From Aphanomyces cochlioides (lineage: Eukaryota; Oomycota; Saprolegniomycetes; Saprolegniales; Verrucalvaceae), in the NCBI GenBank assembly GCA_019828595.1, contig JAHQRK010000029.1, positions 434,001-498,000 on the forward strand: a stretch of DNA of 64,000 bases, read 5' to 3'. Below are positions 21,379 through 31,980 of this stretch, one piece after another. The position numbers and the translations under genes are program-made. The notes below the pieces were generated by a model, which did not search any database, was not told the DNA's origin, and was given only the letters and a program-made list of their open reading frames with translations. Numbering within the stretch: the first letter of the stretch is position 1; each line of letters opens with the position of its first letter.

Positions 21379-22557
21379 TTATGATGACACTTTTGGAATG
21401 GCTTTTGAGAAAGCCTTTTGAATAATCAACTCATTCGACATCTCGTTCCAAGCGGCAATCGTTCGATTGATCATTGCCAATCTTTTCTCGCATACTTCAG
21501 ACACGGGCCTCTCATGGAGCCATTTCGCACGCAGCTTGCTTATCAGTGGCCCCAACACACCAACATCTAAGGGCTGGTAGACACTAGTTGAGTTCTTGGG
21601 TAATGGTTCTAGAATAGAGAATAGTTCAGTAGACACGAGGTGTTTCGAATCGGATGACACATGACAGTCCAGATTGTCAGCTAAAATGACCGAGGGACCA
21701 CGAATCTCAAACTTCAACAGCTCCTTCAAATAGTGAGACCACACATGTTTATCCATCCAGGCACTTTCTTGTACGACATACACGAGCTCGGGTGGATAAA
21801 GCGGAAGCTCGTCAGTCTCAATGACGCCACCTGGTTTACCACGTAGGATGAACAATATTGGCAGCTTCTCTCCAGATAAAAATACAGCCATGACTACAAT
21901 GATGCGGTTCGAGTGCTTGTGGGATGTATCGACATGGGACGAGCCGCCAATATTTGCAAGCGTCTTGCATGGCGGCCTGTCGTAATAAACAGCCCTTTCA
22001 TCCACGTTGATGATGTCACCAGCACAGTGCTCTCCAAACCTTGATCAGAAATCTCTTGCAAAGTCGTCGCGCACTTAGCACAGATCACCTAGGTGGACCT
22101 TTGAGATACATCGAACGCGTTGGGAAAATCGGTGTCTCACAGAGAACCGCTTGCATAGCCTCAGCAAGCTGTGGTAATCTGCCATGCCATTGGACTTATC
22201 CGACAGATACTCAGATAGCCAATCTGTCTGATGTAGCTTCATATAGTTCATCATGTGCATGTGGGTGAGATAGTGTTCTCCATCCCGAAAGTCGTTCATG
22301 ATGTCGACAAGGTTGGTCATGAACGGTCTCATCTTATTTCGACCTTTACCACCAAGTATAGCCTTCTTTCCATTGCATGACTTGTTTAGGATGGACTCTT
22401 TGCGATCGAGCCATTCGCGCCAGGTCTTCCACGCAACTCCTCGTTTCTTGGCGTATCCCTTGGATGACATGGTGTTTGGATCGTAGCCTTGTACGATCTC
22501 TCGTCGTTGAGCGTTGGTGTATCGTGCCATTGGATTGCAACCCCGTAATGTCGACAA
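21379..22557 (-). pseudogene. Pogo-type transposase (copy B), nearly intact
   Basis: One frame runs from 22557 to 21379, broken only by two stops, TAA near 22079 and TGA near 22049. The TGA stands where the related copy A has Trp in DFW. The N-terminus (MARYTNAQRREIVQGYD, GYAKKRGVAWKTWREWLDR) is a HTH-like DNA-binding region. The catalytic Asps all remain: IINVDERAVYYDRPP, VILADNLDCHVSS and VYQPLDVGVLGPLISKLR. About 390 residues in all, usual for pogo. No terminal repeats could be paired by eye. It shares architecture and several blocks (GEKLPILFILRGKPGG) with copy A at 19474-20476 but has no introns. Confidence 0.75.
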
Positions 22558-22886
22558 AGGCGGGAAGTTCGAAAGAGCGTTGTTATATTGTGAAGATATA
22601 TTTATTGTTTTTGATAATATATTTATTTATTGTTCATGTTAAAATAGTCCGGTCGAAATATATCTCCATATATTTCCGTCATTTACCTATTTTTATATGT
22701 ATTTGTGCTGTTTCATGTCAAATTCGTCATAATAGTTTTGAGTTTTCGCTGCTGGCTCACCCTCTCTCCTCTTCCCCAAAGGGTCACCCTATATGAGAAT
22801 GTAGCGCCTTGTGTAGGGGCGTCTTACTGTTTTGTGGAAATTGGGCGAAAATACCGTCCTCCCTAATGGGTGAGAACAGGGACTAT
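22558..22886. other. AT-rich spacer
   Basis: Repeats of ATATATTTATT near 22600-22635 echo the subterminal repeats of the IS630-like element. No gene seen. Confidence 0.35.
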
Positions 22887-22965
22887 TGAGGTGACGGGAA
22901 TTGAACCCGTGTCACCTAAGTGACATTCAGCAACGTGAACGCTTACTCCAATAGAGATCCTTGAA
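22887..22965 (-). tRNA. tRNA-like sequence with long variable arm, probably a relic
   Basis: On the minus strand a perfect T-arm (ACGGG, TTCAATT, CCCGT) contains the B-box GGTTCAATTCC. It is preceded by a 5-bp variable-arm hairpin (GTCAC, TTAG, GTGAC) as in Ser/Leu-type tRNAs, and by an A-box-like TGGAGTAAGCG. The acceptor 3' strand would be CACCTCA, but a matching 5' strand is not found, and the anticodon arm does not give a standard 7-base loop. So this is a pseudo-tRNA or the head of a tRNA-derived SINE rather than a working tRNA. A covariance-model scan would settle it. Confidence 0.4.
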
Positions 22966-22969
22966 AATA

Positions 22970-23485
22970 ATGTCCATTTTTTACCTGCAGACATGTAAAT
23001 TGGGATGGAAAAAATGGCATATAAAGATATAGGTAATTTTGTGATATAATGCACCGCCATTACTCATCAAATTCGACAAAGACCACTCACATCTATATTT
23101 AATTGATAATAGAAGTTAATGATATTATGCATGTTGTCGTAGCAAAAATTGTCGTCGATTGGTCAAAATTTTGTATATTTGTTTTTAGTTGAGCCGATGG
23201 CTTTCGCCAAAAAAATATGGCAAAGTACCGCGGTGGGTATTTCCGTCGTTCACTATATAACCCCGAAAATAGCCACATCAATTTTGAGTATGTATTATCA
23301 TTTTATAGAGGTATAAGACTATAATGTTACTTGATGTTGACATTCGTATCAATGAAACTGGCGAAATTAAATATCAATTCTATTAATCGAGTTATTCAAT
23401 TCATACAGTTCTTCATCAAGATTGCTGCGTGGCGCCAATAATTCGAAATTGTTGATTGAGTGACCTCTTTCCACGACGCTTGAGC
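22970..23485. other. AT-rich intergenic
   Basis: No gene, repeat end or RNA recognised between the tRNA-like relic and the pogo-type transposase. Confidence 0.4.
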
Positions 23486-24590
23486 CTATTGCATTGCTTC
23501 ACGAATATTGACTTCAAAGAGCTTCTTGGCATGCGACGAAGAAATATTCTCCTTTCCAACACTTCGCAACAATTTTTCGGCTGTTTCGATGGTACTTCGG
23601 GCCTTCAATCTGGATAATTTGGCTTTAAACGATCGAATCACACCCGCGCCTTGCGGTTGCAAAAACGCCGTCGTGTTGGGAGGGAGCATCACAATACTCG
23701 TGTTGGACAATTCACCCTCATACTGATGAGAGGATGCATTTTCCAACAGGAGTAGTACAAACCTCTTCTCAGCACACATTTCGGCGTTAAATTTTTCGAG
23801 TCACGAACCAAAAACGGATCTTATCATCCATGGTTTCTTGGAACATGCATATTGAAGGCCATATTCATCGGAGGAGTACGACCAAAGCATCGGGGACGAT
23901 CAGCAGGAGGCCAGCAGGTTCCACTTGCATTGGAGGTAATTGCAACCGTAATTCTCTTCTTGTTTTATTTGCGGCCGTTAAATGGCTTTGTTCACATACA
24001 TTTTGTTGGAACTGAGCAGTAAAAAAACGCTTTCTCATCGATATTGAATATGGCAGACTTGTCAAAGTTTGGGTAGTCAAAAGCATCTCAGCACTACTTG
24101 CATTTACGACCTTAATTTTTGTTGATGCGGATTCACCATCAAGTCTTCTCATCTTTATGTTGTATCGTCGTTTGAAACGGTCGAGCCAACCATTTGATAA
24201 TGTTGTAGCAATTCCTTGTTGCCCAAGTAGTTGGATGGCCCTTCGACGATGACATTTCCATCCACGATGGGGATTTTTAAGTATTCCCAAACCTGTAGAT
24301 GTGTATATTAACATACATAAACTGAATTTATTAACCCACATTAATCCATTCATACATTTCTATCTCCATCTTTGGGAATAGCAGTCGATGTTGGATCTTC
24401 ATGAGAGATGGAAGGTTTCACGAACAGGGTTCTTCAGGATTTTCGATGTTGTTGGCCGATCGAGGCGTCTGGCCAACTTGAATTCTTGTTTGGCACAGTC
24501 TGCCAATTCGTCATGCGCCTTCTCTGGGGACCGATCGTGTTCGTCTTTGATCTTGAGCTTGTCGGCAAGACTGATACGCTGGCGATACAT
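23486..24590 (-). pseudogene. Pogo/Tigger-type transposase (copy C), catalytically dead
   Basis: The minus strand carries a DNA-binding N-terminus (RISLADKLKIKDEHDRSPEK, 24399-24590), then PKMEIEMYEWINVG before a likely 43-nt GT-AG intron (about 24298-24340). The CENP-B-like part follows (SNGWLDRFKRRYNIKM, LDGESAS), then FNIDEKAFF with the first catalytic Asp. In the last segment (23486-23779) the second block reads LLLLENASSH, with Glu for Asp, and the third LQPQGAGVIRSFKAKL, where LQPxDAG is expected. Frames change several times. Loss of two of three metal-binding residues plus frameshifts makes it inactive. Confidence 0.7.
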
Positions 24591-24599
24591 CGAGATTCA

Positions 24600-25545
24600 A
24601 AGTCAGCTTTGAATCCAGTTATTCATTACCTTTCAAATATAATTCAACATATTTTGTCTTTTTTTGTCAAATCTTGGTATTCTTCGTTCTACCGCGATTG
24701 GTTGAATCAACCGCCGGCAAATCGCCGGACCTCCGAAATATAATACAAATATCAATGTTCGAAGATTATTTTGACCTTTGGTTGAAGTCTTGATCAGGAT
24801 GGTACACGAAATCGACGAAGCTTCGTCGCTGCGCTGGCGAGGCCAGAGGCCTCTCCACTCGTTTTACGCTCAACGTGAGGAGTGCTGAATAACGTGAAAT
24901 TCTCTTCGAGGTGGGCTCGCTCTGGAAGGTTGTTCATAGTCATAGAGATGACGTGAGATTTGCAGCTTTTCTCTCACAAACTTAGGTCAGTTTTCAGCCA
25001 AACAATTGATAGTAAAATTATTTTTTAGCCAATCATATTGTCCGGACAATTTATAGGCGATTGGAAATATCGTCTCAAATTGGCAAAATTGGACAGAATT
25101 CACAATAGTTTTGAAGGAAAAGCCAAACTGTTTGTTCCGGAAAACTAAAATTTTCAGCCAATGAATGAGCAGAAATCGCCATTCTGTCTGAAGATGTGGA
25201 TAGAGACTCGATTTCATTGGCTGCCCGATTCGAAAACCGTGATTACGTCATCAGAATTACTCGTCTCTGATTGGTGTTCCGACATTTTGCCCTACTTTTT
25301 GCCTGATCGGTTTGGCTTGCCTTTCACAATTTCGGAACGAAAACACAATATTATCAACTTATAAGAATATAAAATTAAAAATGTGTGGGGTTTTACTGTA
25401 TTCATTTGCATAACTATAAATTTATACAGGTATTCACTTTGCGTTGGTAATAGCGGGTGTCAACTTGTTACCTTTACAGGTTGAACAATTTTGAGAATAG
25501 ATGTATATGATTGGCTATAAATTTGTTAGGTTTATAGAAGTTTCA
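24600..25545. other. AT-rich intergenic, no gene recognised
   Basis: Includes ATATAAATTTATACAGGTAT-like sequence near 25417-25437 and a GCGGGTGTCA string at 25450 that recurs inverted near 26085; the two might bound a larger old element. No coding motif. Confidence 0.35.
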
Positions 25546-25810
25546 TATTGTGAGATTCATTCTAACGGTAAATAGTGAGATGGGCGATGGGCTGGAAATG
25601 TATCGATTTTTTGAATCCATTTCCCAACCTCGCAGCCAATCAGAATCGAGTATTTAGCTAATTCACGCAAAACACACCCAGACACACCCTAAAACACATG
25701 CAATTAATTTGACCAATATTCGGTTCAACTTGGCTTCAGTATGGTCAAATCGATTTGGAAATGTATTTGATTTTTGGTCGAAAATACAAATTTGACTGAA
25801 ATTGACAATA
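25546..25810. repeat. TATTGTC-type MITE, long form
   Basis: Starts TATTGTGAGATTCATT and ends ACTGAAATTGACAATA. It shares AATGTATCGATTTTTT, CAATCAGAATCGAGTATTTA and CACGCAAAACACACC with 15812-15979, and the right arm with 16221-16302. Flanking TTATAGAAGTTTCA and its inverted near-copy at 25827-25842 suggest the inverted ends may be longer. Confidence 0.6.
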
Positions 25811-26300
25811 CTATCGAAATTGATAGTGTGAAACTCCTATAACACTCCCTCCTTTCGACACAATGGGTCTTGTGGACCATTGATATTCCGGAGCTACGTA
25901 GTCAATCATGTGTAATCATCCTCCTTAAGTTGCACCTTAACATCGTCGGCATGACACGACTTGGCAGGTTACCAAATGAGCAACCTTTGGTCGACCTATA
26001 AAAGGTCTGTCAGACCAGCTCCTATTCAAGTGTTTCTATTGGTAGAATATGACTTCCTATATGATGGCCTATAATAACACTGACACCCGCTAATATGGAC
26101 ATGACAGTGGATTGGGATCTGTTGTCGGACGCAGAGGTTTGCGATGGACAACCAGTCTCATGGAGTGGACAGTCCATCGACGTCTGGTCTCTTCCAGGAG
26201 ACTCGATCCCTCATGAAGACAAGGTGGAATTTCCAGCAAACGTCATGTAATTTCTGTATTACAACAATGAGTTTAGGGCTAGAGTTTCACTTGGACTCTC

Positions 26301-26400
26301 CGCTGGGATCGTTGAGGCACCCAACATGAGCCCCACAATGACCAACAACACCGTGCTATCTTCAACTTTGCAGGGGGTAGATAGGTAGGAAGGCCGTCGT
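26301..26400 (+). repeat. Fragment related to the Harbinger-type element flank
   Basis: CGTTGAGGCACCCAACATGA, GCTATCTTCAACTTTGCAGG and following bases match 43680-43785, the region just before the SANT-like ORF of the PIF/Harbinger pair. It is an old partial copy. Confidence 0.5.
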
Positions 26401-26458
26401 ATCTTGAAGCATGATACTGTATTACATTGTAGCACTGTAGGGGACGGTCACCATTCCT

Positions 26459-27056
26459 AAGTGCAGTTCGTCATGTGGGTTACGTTGGACGCCTCTATCT
26501 ATTAATAAACGACTAACGACTTGAATTAGTGCTGGGTGCCTCTTTCTCAACGATTCCAGCGGAGCGCGCCAAGTGAAACCCCGGTGGCTCATCGAGGGCG
26601 AACGTCGTCGTTATCAGTGGAATGCACCGCGTTTGCTGGCAGCCTTGGCTTGAAGAAGATTCCGTTCTCCTAGCCGAGACAGGATGTCGCTAGACTGTCC
26701 ATAAGACTGGTTGACCATCGCAATTCATTTTTCGACCTGGATGTCGTCGACATGGGTGCAAAAACGTGTCAAGTTGTAGTTCAAAACACCTTATAAATTA
26801 ATAAAGTCTGGGGTTTCATGAACAGCAATTCCGAAGATGCGTATGCTCGAGAGTAAACTGGTAAATGACTGGAGAACGGAATCCTCATCAAGCCAAGGCT
26901 ACCACCAAACGCGGTGCAATCCACTCAGAATTACAAGGTTCGCCCTCGATGAACCACGGCTCCGCTGGAATCGTTGAGAAAGAGGCACCCAGCACTAATT
27001 CAAGTCGTTAGTCGTTGAGATAGAGGCACCCACATGACGAACTGCACTTTCAAGTC
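26459..27056. repeat. Large imperfect inverted repeat upstream of copy B
   Basis: The left arm (about 26459-26655) and right arm (about 26890-27056) are inverted copies. They contain AGTGCAGTTCGTCATGTGGG, TGGGTGCCTCTTTCTCAACG, CGAGGGCGAAC and the ACCGCG-rich stretch followed by CAAGCCAAGGC. The spacer is about 235 bp. The right arm abuts the promoter block of the gene at 27150, and a third copy of the arm lies at 17355-17470, upstream of copy A. Confidence 0.75.
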
Positions 27057-27149
27057 GCGTTCGTTACGTCGCTGCAATTCGACAACATGCAGCTGATCTT
27101 TGCTTCAATTTGACGGCTCAATCACACTTTTCAATTTTCTCTCTCGATC
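27057..27149 (+). promoter_or_regulatory. Conserved upstream block of secreted-family copy B
   Basis: GCGTTCGTTACGTCGCTGCA, GACAACATGCAGCTGATC and CACTTTTCAATTTTCTCTC lead directly to the ATG. More than 90 bp are nearly identical to the block before copy A (17254-17348), and shared words recur before copies C and D. Its conservation next to decayed coding parts suggests a promoter. Confidence 0.5.
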
Positions 27150-27494
27150 ATGCGCGTCGTCTTGCTGTCTCTCGTCCTGGCTACGGTCGCTCTCGCTCTC
27201 AATGAGGGCCACCACCTTGGCTCTCATGCATCCAGCGGTTTGATGACTCGATTTGGAGCTGACGATATGGTGAAGCTGACTACGTTGCGTCAACTTGGCG
27301 GAACTCCTTACTCCGTCCGTCGTCCCTCGGGTTCTCTCGGTGGCCGTGGGGGTCTTGCCCGCATTAAATCTCGTGTTTCAAATATTTTCCGGTCTGGCAG
27401 CCGTGGTCAGCGCACTTCAGGTGAGAGTCGTGTGCGTCGCCCTGCTCCTGGAACGCGTGCCATATACCGTGGTCGCGTGGTTGTGCTTAATTAG
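27150..27494 (+). CDS. MRVVLLSL-family small secreted basic protein (copy B)
   Basis: Open 114-codon gene. Residues 1-16 (MRVVLLSLVLATVALA) are a signal peptide. The mature part begins LNEGHHLGSHASSG, continues LMTRFGADDMVKLTTLRQ, then turns Gly/Arg-rich (RRPSGSLGGRGGLARIKSR) and ends VRRPAPGTRAIYRGRVVVLN; it has no Cys. The first ATG after the conserved upstream block is the natural start. At least four decayed or partial relatives lie in this window, on both strands, and this is the only one open end to end, so it is the best candidate for a working member. The function is unknown: secretion is predicted, and an effector or antimicrobial role would be guesswork. Inverted DNA arms lie just upstream. 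Confidence 0.6.
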   Translation: MRVVLLSLVLATVALALNEGHHLGSHASSGLMTRFGADDMVKLTTLRQLGGTPYSVRRPSGSLGGRGGLARIKSRVSNIFRSGSRGQRTSGESRVRRPAPGTRAIYRGRVVVLN

Positions 27495-28653
27495 CCGAGC
27501 GTTGCTGCCATGTTTGTTGGCATTTTTGTAATACACTGTTTGCCTGTCCTCGCTTTCGTTGTTTCCCCCGACATGTCTTCCCTGATCCCCCAACGCGATA
27601 AGTTTGACGGGAGATCAGCCAAGGGGTATGGGCAGCTCAAACTCCATGGACCGTGCTACACCCTCATGAAAGGGAGCGTGAACTCGTTTGGCCACCATAA
27701 AGGCTTCTCAACTATATGTTGTATCGTCGTTTGAAACACGGTCGAGCCCCCCACCAAAAGGCAAGGCGCCTCGAAAGAGCGAGAGCTACCGTCGATAAGT
27801 ATAGCTGCTGAGTTAGTAGTTTGACATGTATCCCAACACCGAGATGTTTTCTCACTTTGCACCAAAGTTCCATCGGTTTGCCAGACCACCGCCCCCTTCA
27901 GCAAGCACTGTCGTTCCCCATGAACGAGATTTCCAAGGGGAACGCCGTAGTTGCCTCTCTAGATTGAGCCAAGACCAGTCTAATTGCCTCCGAAACTTCC
28001 GTCAATGTTGTCAAAATTCTCTTGGCAGAGGTTGTTGTGTCCCCAGAGGCCCTAAAGTTCCCCCTCCAGGGTTTTCCTAACTTGACCGAATACAACATCG
28101 AGCGCACCCAAGTCAGCCGAGGGGAGAGTCCATTCCTGCTGGACGAGGGGTCTTTCCAAGTCGTGGGTGAATCTGGACAAGGTTTCGAGACAGTGTGGAC
28201 TCGAATGTGGGTTCGTCCTACGAAGGGGTGTCGCGGCGATCAAGCGTGAGTTGCGCCTGTGATTGCTTTCCATGTGGCTTCGTCATCGATGCGCAGCGTA
28301 CGCCATTGTTGTCGCGGTCGTCTTTGCTGCTCACTGAGTCGTCAGAGCATGTAAGACGTCAAATCCCCCCCCTCCATTCACATCTTCTCGTTTCGAGGAT
28401 ACAGCAAAGTTTGCATCAAGGTCTGACCAGTGGGAGCTAGATCGCAAACAAGTTGGTTCAAACTATCGTTGCGATGGAAAGCAGTGCACTGGACCACCGT
28501 AGCAATCCAGAGTCCGCCGCGGCATTGTACTCTCCACTCTCTCTCTTCTTTTCGTTGAGTATACCCTCGAAGTTTCCTCCAAGTCTTTCCCCTGAACTTC
28601 CCCAACTGATTGCGGCATGGTAAGAACGGCTTGGATGCGCTCCCCCGATCGAT
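27495..28653. other. Intergenic, decayed coding-like DNA
   Basis: Overlapping frames on both strands, none recognised. A CGCACCCAAGTC-type string near 28101 recurs at 57133. A 10-base C run lies near 28369. At 27715-27745 the string TGTTGTATCGTCGTTTGAAA matches, in inverted form, part of the pogo copy C gene (24155-24175), so a transposon scrap is present. Confidence 0.3.
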
Positions 28654-28738
28654 TTCTCGGCAAGTTCGTTGTCTCGCATCGCGCAGTAAAGTTTGACAAC
28701 CAGCAGCTTATCTTTTCACCCTTTGAACGCCTCGACCA
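28654..28738 (+). promoter_or_regulatory. Upstream block of secreted-family copy C
   Basis: GTTCGTTGTCTCGCATCGCG, then GACAACCAGCAGCTTATCTT and GAACGCCTCGACCA, match the block before copy D (30503-30606). Here it joins directly to mature-protein coding sequence. Confidence 0.4.
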
Positions 28739-28905
28739 CGTTGCGTCAACGCGGCGGCGTTGATCGTGTTGAAGTTGTCTCTGGTGTTCCTTACCGCCAT
28801 CAATCTCCAGGTGCCCTCCGTCGCGACGATCGTCCAATTCGAATGCTGGAACATCTCGGTATTCCTGGCGCCAAGTCTATCCGCAGGCCTACTCGCGCTG
28901 ACTAA
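28739..28905 (+). pseudogene. MRVVLLSL-family copy C, signal peptide deleted
   Basis: The frame TTLRQRGGVDRVEVVSGVP continues through RHQSPGALRRDDRPIRM and LEHLGIPGAKSIRRPTRAD to a stop at 28905. LTTLRQ matches copies A and B, while the C-terminal IPGAK block matches copy D. Where the others have ATG and the signal peptide, this copy jumps from the pyrimidine-rich leader (CTCGACCA) straight into the CGTTGCGTCAACG codons. Unless an upstream start is spliced in, the product cannot be secreted. It therefore looks like a deletion allele or pseudogene. Confidence 0.5.
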
Positions 28906-30502
28906 ACCAAGCGTCTGCTGCGAATTTGACGGCGGCGGTGTTGCCCCCCCCTTGTTAGCTTATTGTAAGAAACGATTTGACACTTCAGATGTCATTCTTT
29001 CCTCTCGATATTCACGGTTCCCATCCTATGAGAACTATTGCTTAGGTGGGCGTTGGAGAGTGGACATTTGAACAGTGTGAACTCGCGGTGCCGGTTGGAC
29101 TGGTCATTGCGTTTCAACTCTATCGTCTATGTTGAGCTATCCCAACGAGATGCAGACAAGTGTTGTGGACGATCGAGTGGGTTGTGCGGCAGTGCATTGG
29201 GGGAAAGCCGGGTGTGTGTGTGGGGGGGGCTTCTTGCAAGCTTTGCAAGCGCATGCGAGAAAAACGGACACCGATTCCTCCCACAGAGTGCAAGAACATC
29301 CCCAAGGCGTCCATTCTCTGTTCATTTCGTTGCATTTCTTCGACGCCACCCTTCGCGTTGTAGCACGAGAACCCGTCAGAACAGCCTAGATGCGCTGATG
29401 TGCGATTCGGAATGAAGCGGACAACACGAGGGAACTGACTTCGATCGATACTTTGTGGTCTTCGCTAAACTGAAACATATACATTTACGTTGCGTTGACG
29501 GTGTCGGCTTCTTCGAGGTTGTCGAGCTACCGCTAGCCTCCCATGACAACTCTACAGTGTATGCTCTTGGCATTCCAAGCTCCACGACACGAACGAATGG
29601 CTCAGAGCGTCTGCACCACTCGAGTGAAATTCACGAAGTTGGTGTGAAAGAATGTTGCAAATTGAGATATCCCTGTCAGAGATGGAGCATCATCAAGAGC
29701 TGAAAACAGAAAAACAACATGTTGGACGGTAGATTCCACTGAGCGCATTGCTTGAAAGTGAACCCACCGAGGCTTGGAGCACGCGATCTTTACAACGGCC
29801 AAGCAGTCATAGCCTGAGCCTTCCAGTAGTCATTCTCTTTCCAGCGATAGTATGAACAGCGAGGTTCTTCCTTTGGAAAGATCGAGCTTGTGATGCTTCT
29901 CTTTCCACGACAGCTATCGCTTGTCGTCTACTTCATCGACGGTCGACGCTAGAACGAGGAGAAAGCAGCTGCAATGGATCGTGCTGGAGCATGAACTGGT
30001 CGTGGTTTGCCTCGCCGATGATTTATGTACCTCCTGGCACATCTGATGGGGGGACGCCCAAAAATGTGCACCGTGTGGAGATTTCGCATCGCGAGCACTG
30101 CCGGCTTTGCAGCTCAGCTAACAACAGACGACGTTCCAGATCGTCGAAATGGGTTCCTTCATCTGGTGAGATTTTACACGGGCAAGGGGGAATTAGGTTC
30201 CCGAGAGGGGGACGACTCGGGAAGAAACGCAACGAACGGAAGATGGAGTGGGGACGAGTGGCTGTATGCACTCTCTGTGTGGGGGGGGGGACTCGATGGC
30301 ATTGTTGTCGGAATTCTTTCGTCGTTTGATCTCTGTCGCACCGTATTACTACGACGTGCATCGTCGAGCAGAGTGACCCCTTGGGTGATCCAGTGTGCCG
30401 CCGCTGGACCATTTTCGAGACTCGATTCCTCCCGACACAAGGTCATGAATTCACGTCAGAACGACGGTGGGTGCACTTTCCCTTGGATCGATTTCTTGGC
30501 GC
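28906..30502. other. Intergenic, several frames but no supported gene
   Basis: Rich in overlapping frames on both strands (29038-29415, 30025-30528), without consistent coding features. It holds one copy of GTGGACATTTGAACAGTGTG (29060-29079), a G run near 29221 and a 10-base G run near 30281. Confidence 0.3.
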
Positions 30503-30606
30503 GTTCGTTGCGTCGCATCGCGTCGTAGCGTTTGACAACCAGCAGCGTATCTTTTATCCAAGGGAACGCCTCGATCGCATTTATCAATTAGCTCTCTCTC
30601 TCGACC
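30503..30606 (+). promoter_or_regulatory. Upstream block of secreted-family copy D
   Basis: GTTCGTTGCGTCGCATCGCG, GACAACCAGCAGCGTATCTT and a C/T-rich run TAGCTCTCTCTCTCGACC precede the ATG at 30607, as in copies A and B. Confidence 0.45.
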
Positions 30607-30880
30607 ATGCGCGTCGTCTTGCTTTCTCTCGCCGTCGCTACGGCCACTCCTGTCGCTCTCGACCAAGGCCTCTGATGTATCTCGTGGCTTGAGGACTCGA
30701 AACGAAGCCCACGACATGCGAAAGCTAACCACGTGGCGTGAACGCGGTCAAGCAAAGCTGAATCCAAAGCTCGATTATCTCGATATCCCTGGCGCCAAGT
30801 ACCTACTCGCGCTGAATAAACCAAGCGTCTGCTGCATATTTGACGGCGGCGGTGTCGTTCCTCTTGTTGGCTTATTGTAA
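30607..30880 (+). pseudogene. MRVVLLSL-family copy D, frameshifted
   Basis: ATG at 30607 gives MRVVLLSLAVATATPVALDQ, a signal peptide like those of copies A and B, but a stop follows at 30673. The next frame continues the family: GLRTRNEAHDMRKLTTWRER, then LNPKLDYLDIPGAKYLLA, ending at 30880. HDMRKLTT aligns with DDMVKLTT of copies A and B, and the IPGAK block with copy C. One indel near 30667 explains the break. Together with copy C it defines a second subfamily. Confidence 0.55.
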
Positions 30881-31370
30881 GAAACGCTTTGCCACTTCAG
30901 ATGTCGTTATTTCGTCTCGATGTTCACGGTTCGCCCCCTATTGGAGCAATTTCCCCCCATTCGAGACTGTACGGCAGTTCACACATTGGGCAGAGGTGCT
31001 GGTCGGCTGTCGTCGGTTGCTCTGCAAGCGGGGAAATCCATGGAAAGATGAAACGTCAGTGGGAATTACGTCCTCTGGTGGAAGATTCATCGCGCTATCG
31101 AATTCAATTTCCACTTGGCAGTGAAGAGCTCTGAAGGAGGAAAGAGCTGGAGGCTGCTGTGCACGGTGAGTTGCTAGTTGTTGGCCGTACACTGGGCTTT
31201 AAGCTAGAGAGAAAGAGGGGGAACGGAGGGGAATCTACAGCGAATCTCAAGCTCGAGATAGAATCGTGTCGAGAAAACGTGGGGAAGACTCGAAGAGACT
31301 GACAAGCAGGGAAAAACGTTGGAGCGGATACAGCGGGAAACAAGTGGGGATTCAAGGGGCTGGTTGGACT
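30881..31370. other. Spacer, no gene recognised
   Basis: Frames on both strands without motifs. It follows copy D and precedes the glycine-rich relic. Confidence 0.3.
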
Positions 31371-31375
31371 CGTCA

Positions 31376-31810
31376 AGATGAAGATGGCGGCGATTTTTTG
31401 CGTCCTTGTCGTGTCTTCAGGCCAAGAAAGTCACTGCCATCGAGCAATCTTGTACTTGGAGCCGGCGGTGTTCTTCCTCGGGTGTTGGATTCCGTCCGAA
31501 GGCTCGAGAACAAAGAAAGATGGGCGAAATCCGAGGACGCAAAGACGGCGGTGAAGCTGTCGGTGGCTCCGATATATACAAACGACCCTTGGTGTACTTG
31601 GTACGGTCGCTGGCACACACGGCGGAGGAGGAACAGTCCCTGGAAGGGATTACAACGGCGCTCTTGGGTCTAAAGTTGGTCGTCAAAAAGGCGGCGCAAA
31701 GGCTGGGAATGCAGCTGGACGCTAGGTTGGTCGTAAAATTGACCACTTCGTTGCGAAAAAGAACGCTCCCCTGCCACTGCAACGAAGCAATGCGCTATAA
31801 GAGTTGGTCC
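31376..31810 (+). pseudogene. Glycine-rich secreted protein relic
   Basis: The start MKMAAIFCVLVVSSGQESHC near 31376 resembles a signal peptide. Further on, in one frame, GVLGTVAGTHGGGGTVPG leads to ALGSKVGRQKGGAKAGNAAG, then VGRKIDHFVAKKNAP after a stop. The order of small-residue repeats followed by KxGRQxGAKxG and a basic segment resembles the glycine-zipper protein at 58316-58993 (GRQAGAKIGGAGGRVIDKI). Frame changes and at least two stops show decay. Assignment rests on this short similarity and is tentative. Confidence 0.35.
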
Positions 31811-31980
31811 CTGCGGATTCATTGCCTCGACAAATCCGACGACAAATCCCCAACCCCCCCCCGACTGATTGTGCCCTTAGCTGTAGCCTCGATCGCATTT
31901 CCCACGACCGTGGCTTGTATTTGTCACGCTGTCGGCAGAGAGAAAGGATTGCAAATTGCCATAGCACCAGTCGCGTTGTC

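Noticed and set aside
25447..26096. A 650-bp element bounded by inverted TAGCGGGTGTCA strings
   Set aside because: Only 12 bp match, there is no target duplication, and no second copy was seen.
28052..28837. Minus-strand frames near secreted copy C as genes
   Set aside because: Composition is unremarkable, starts are unsupported and none matches the secreted families.
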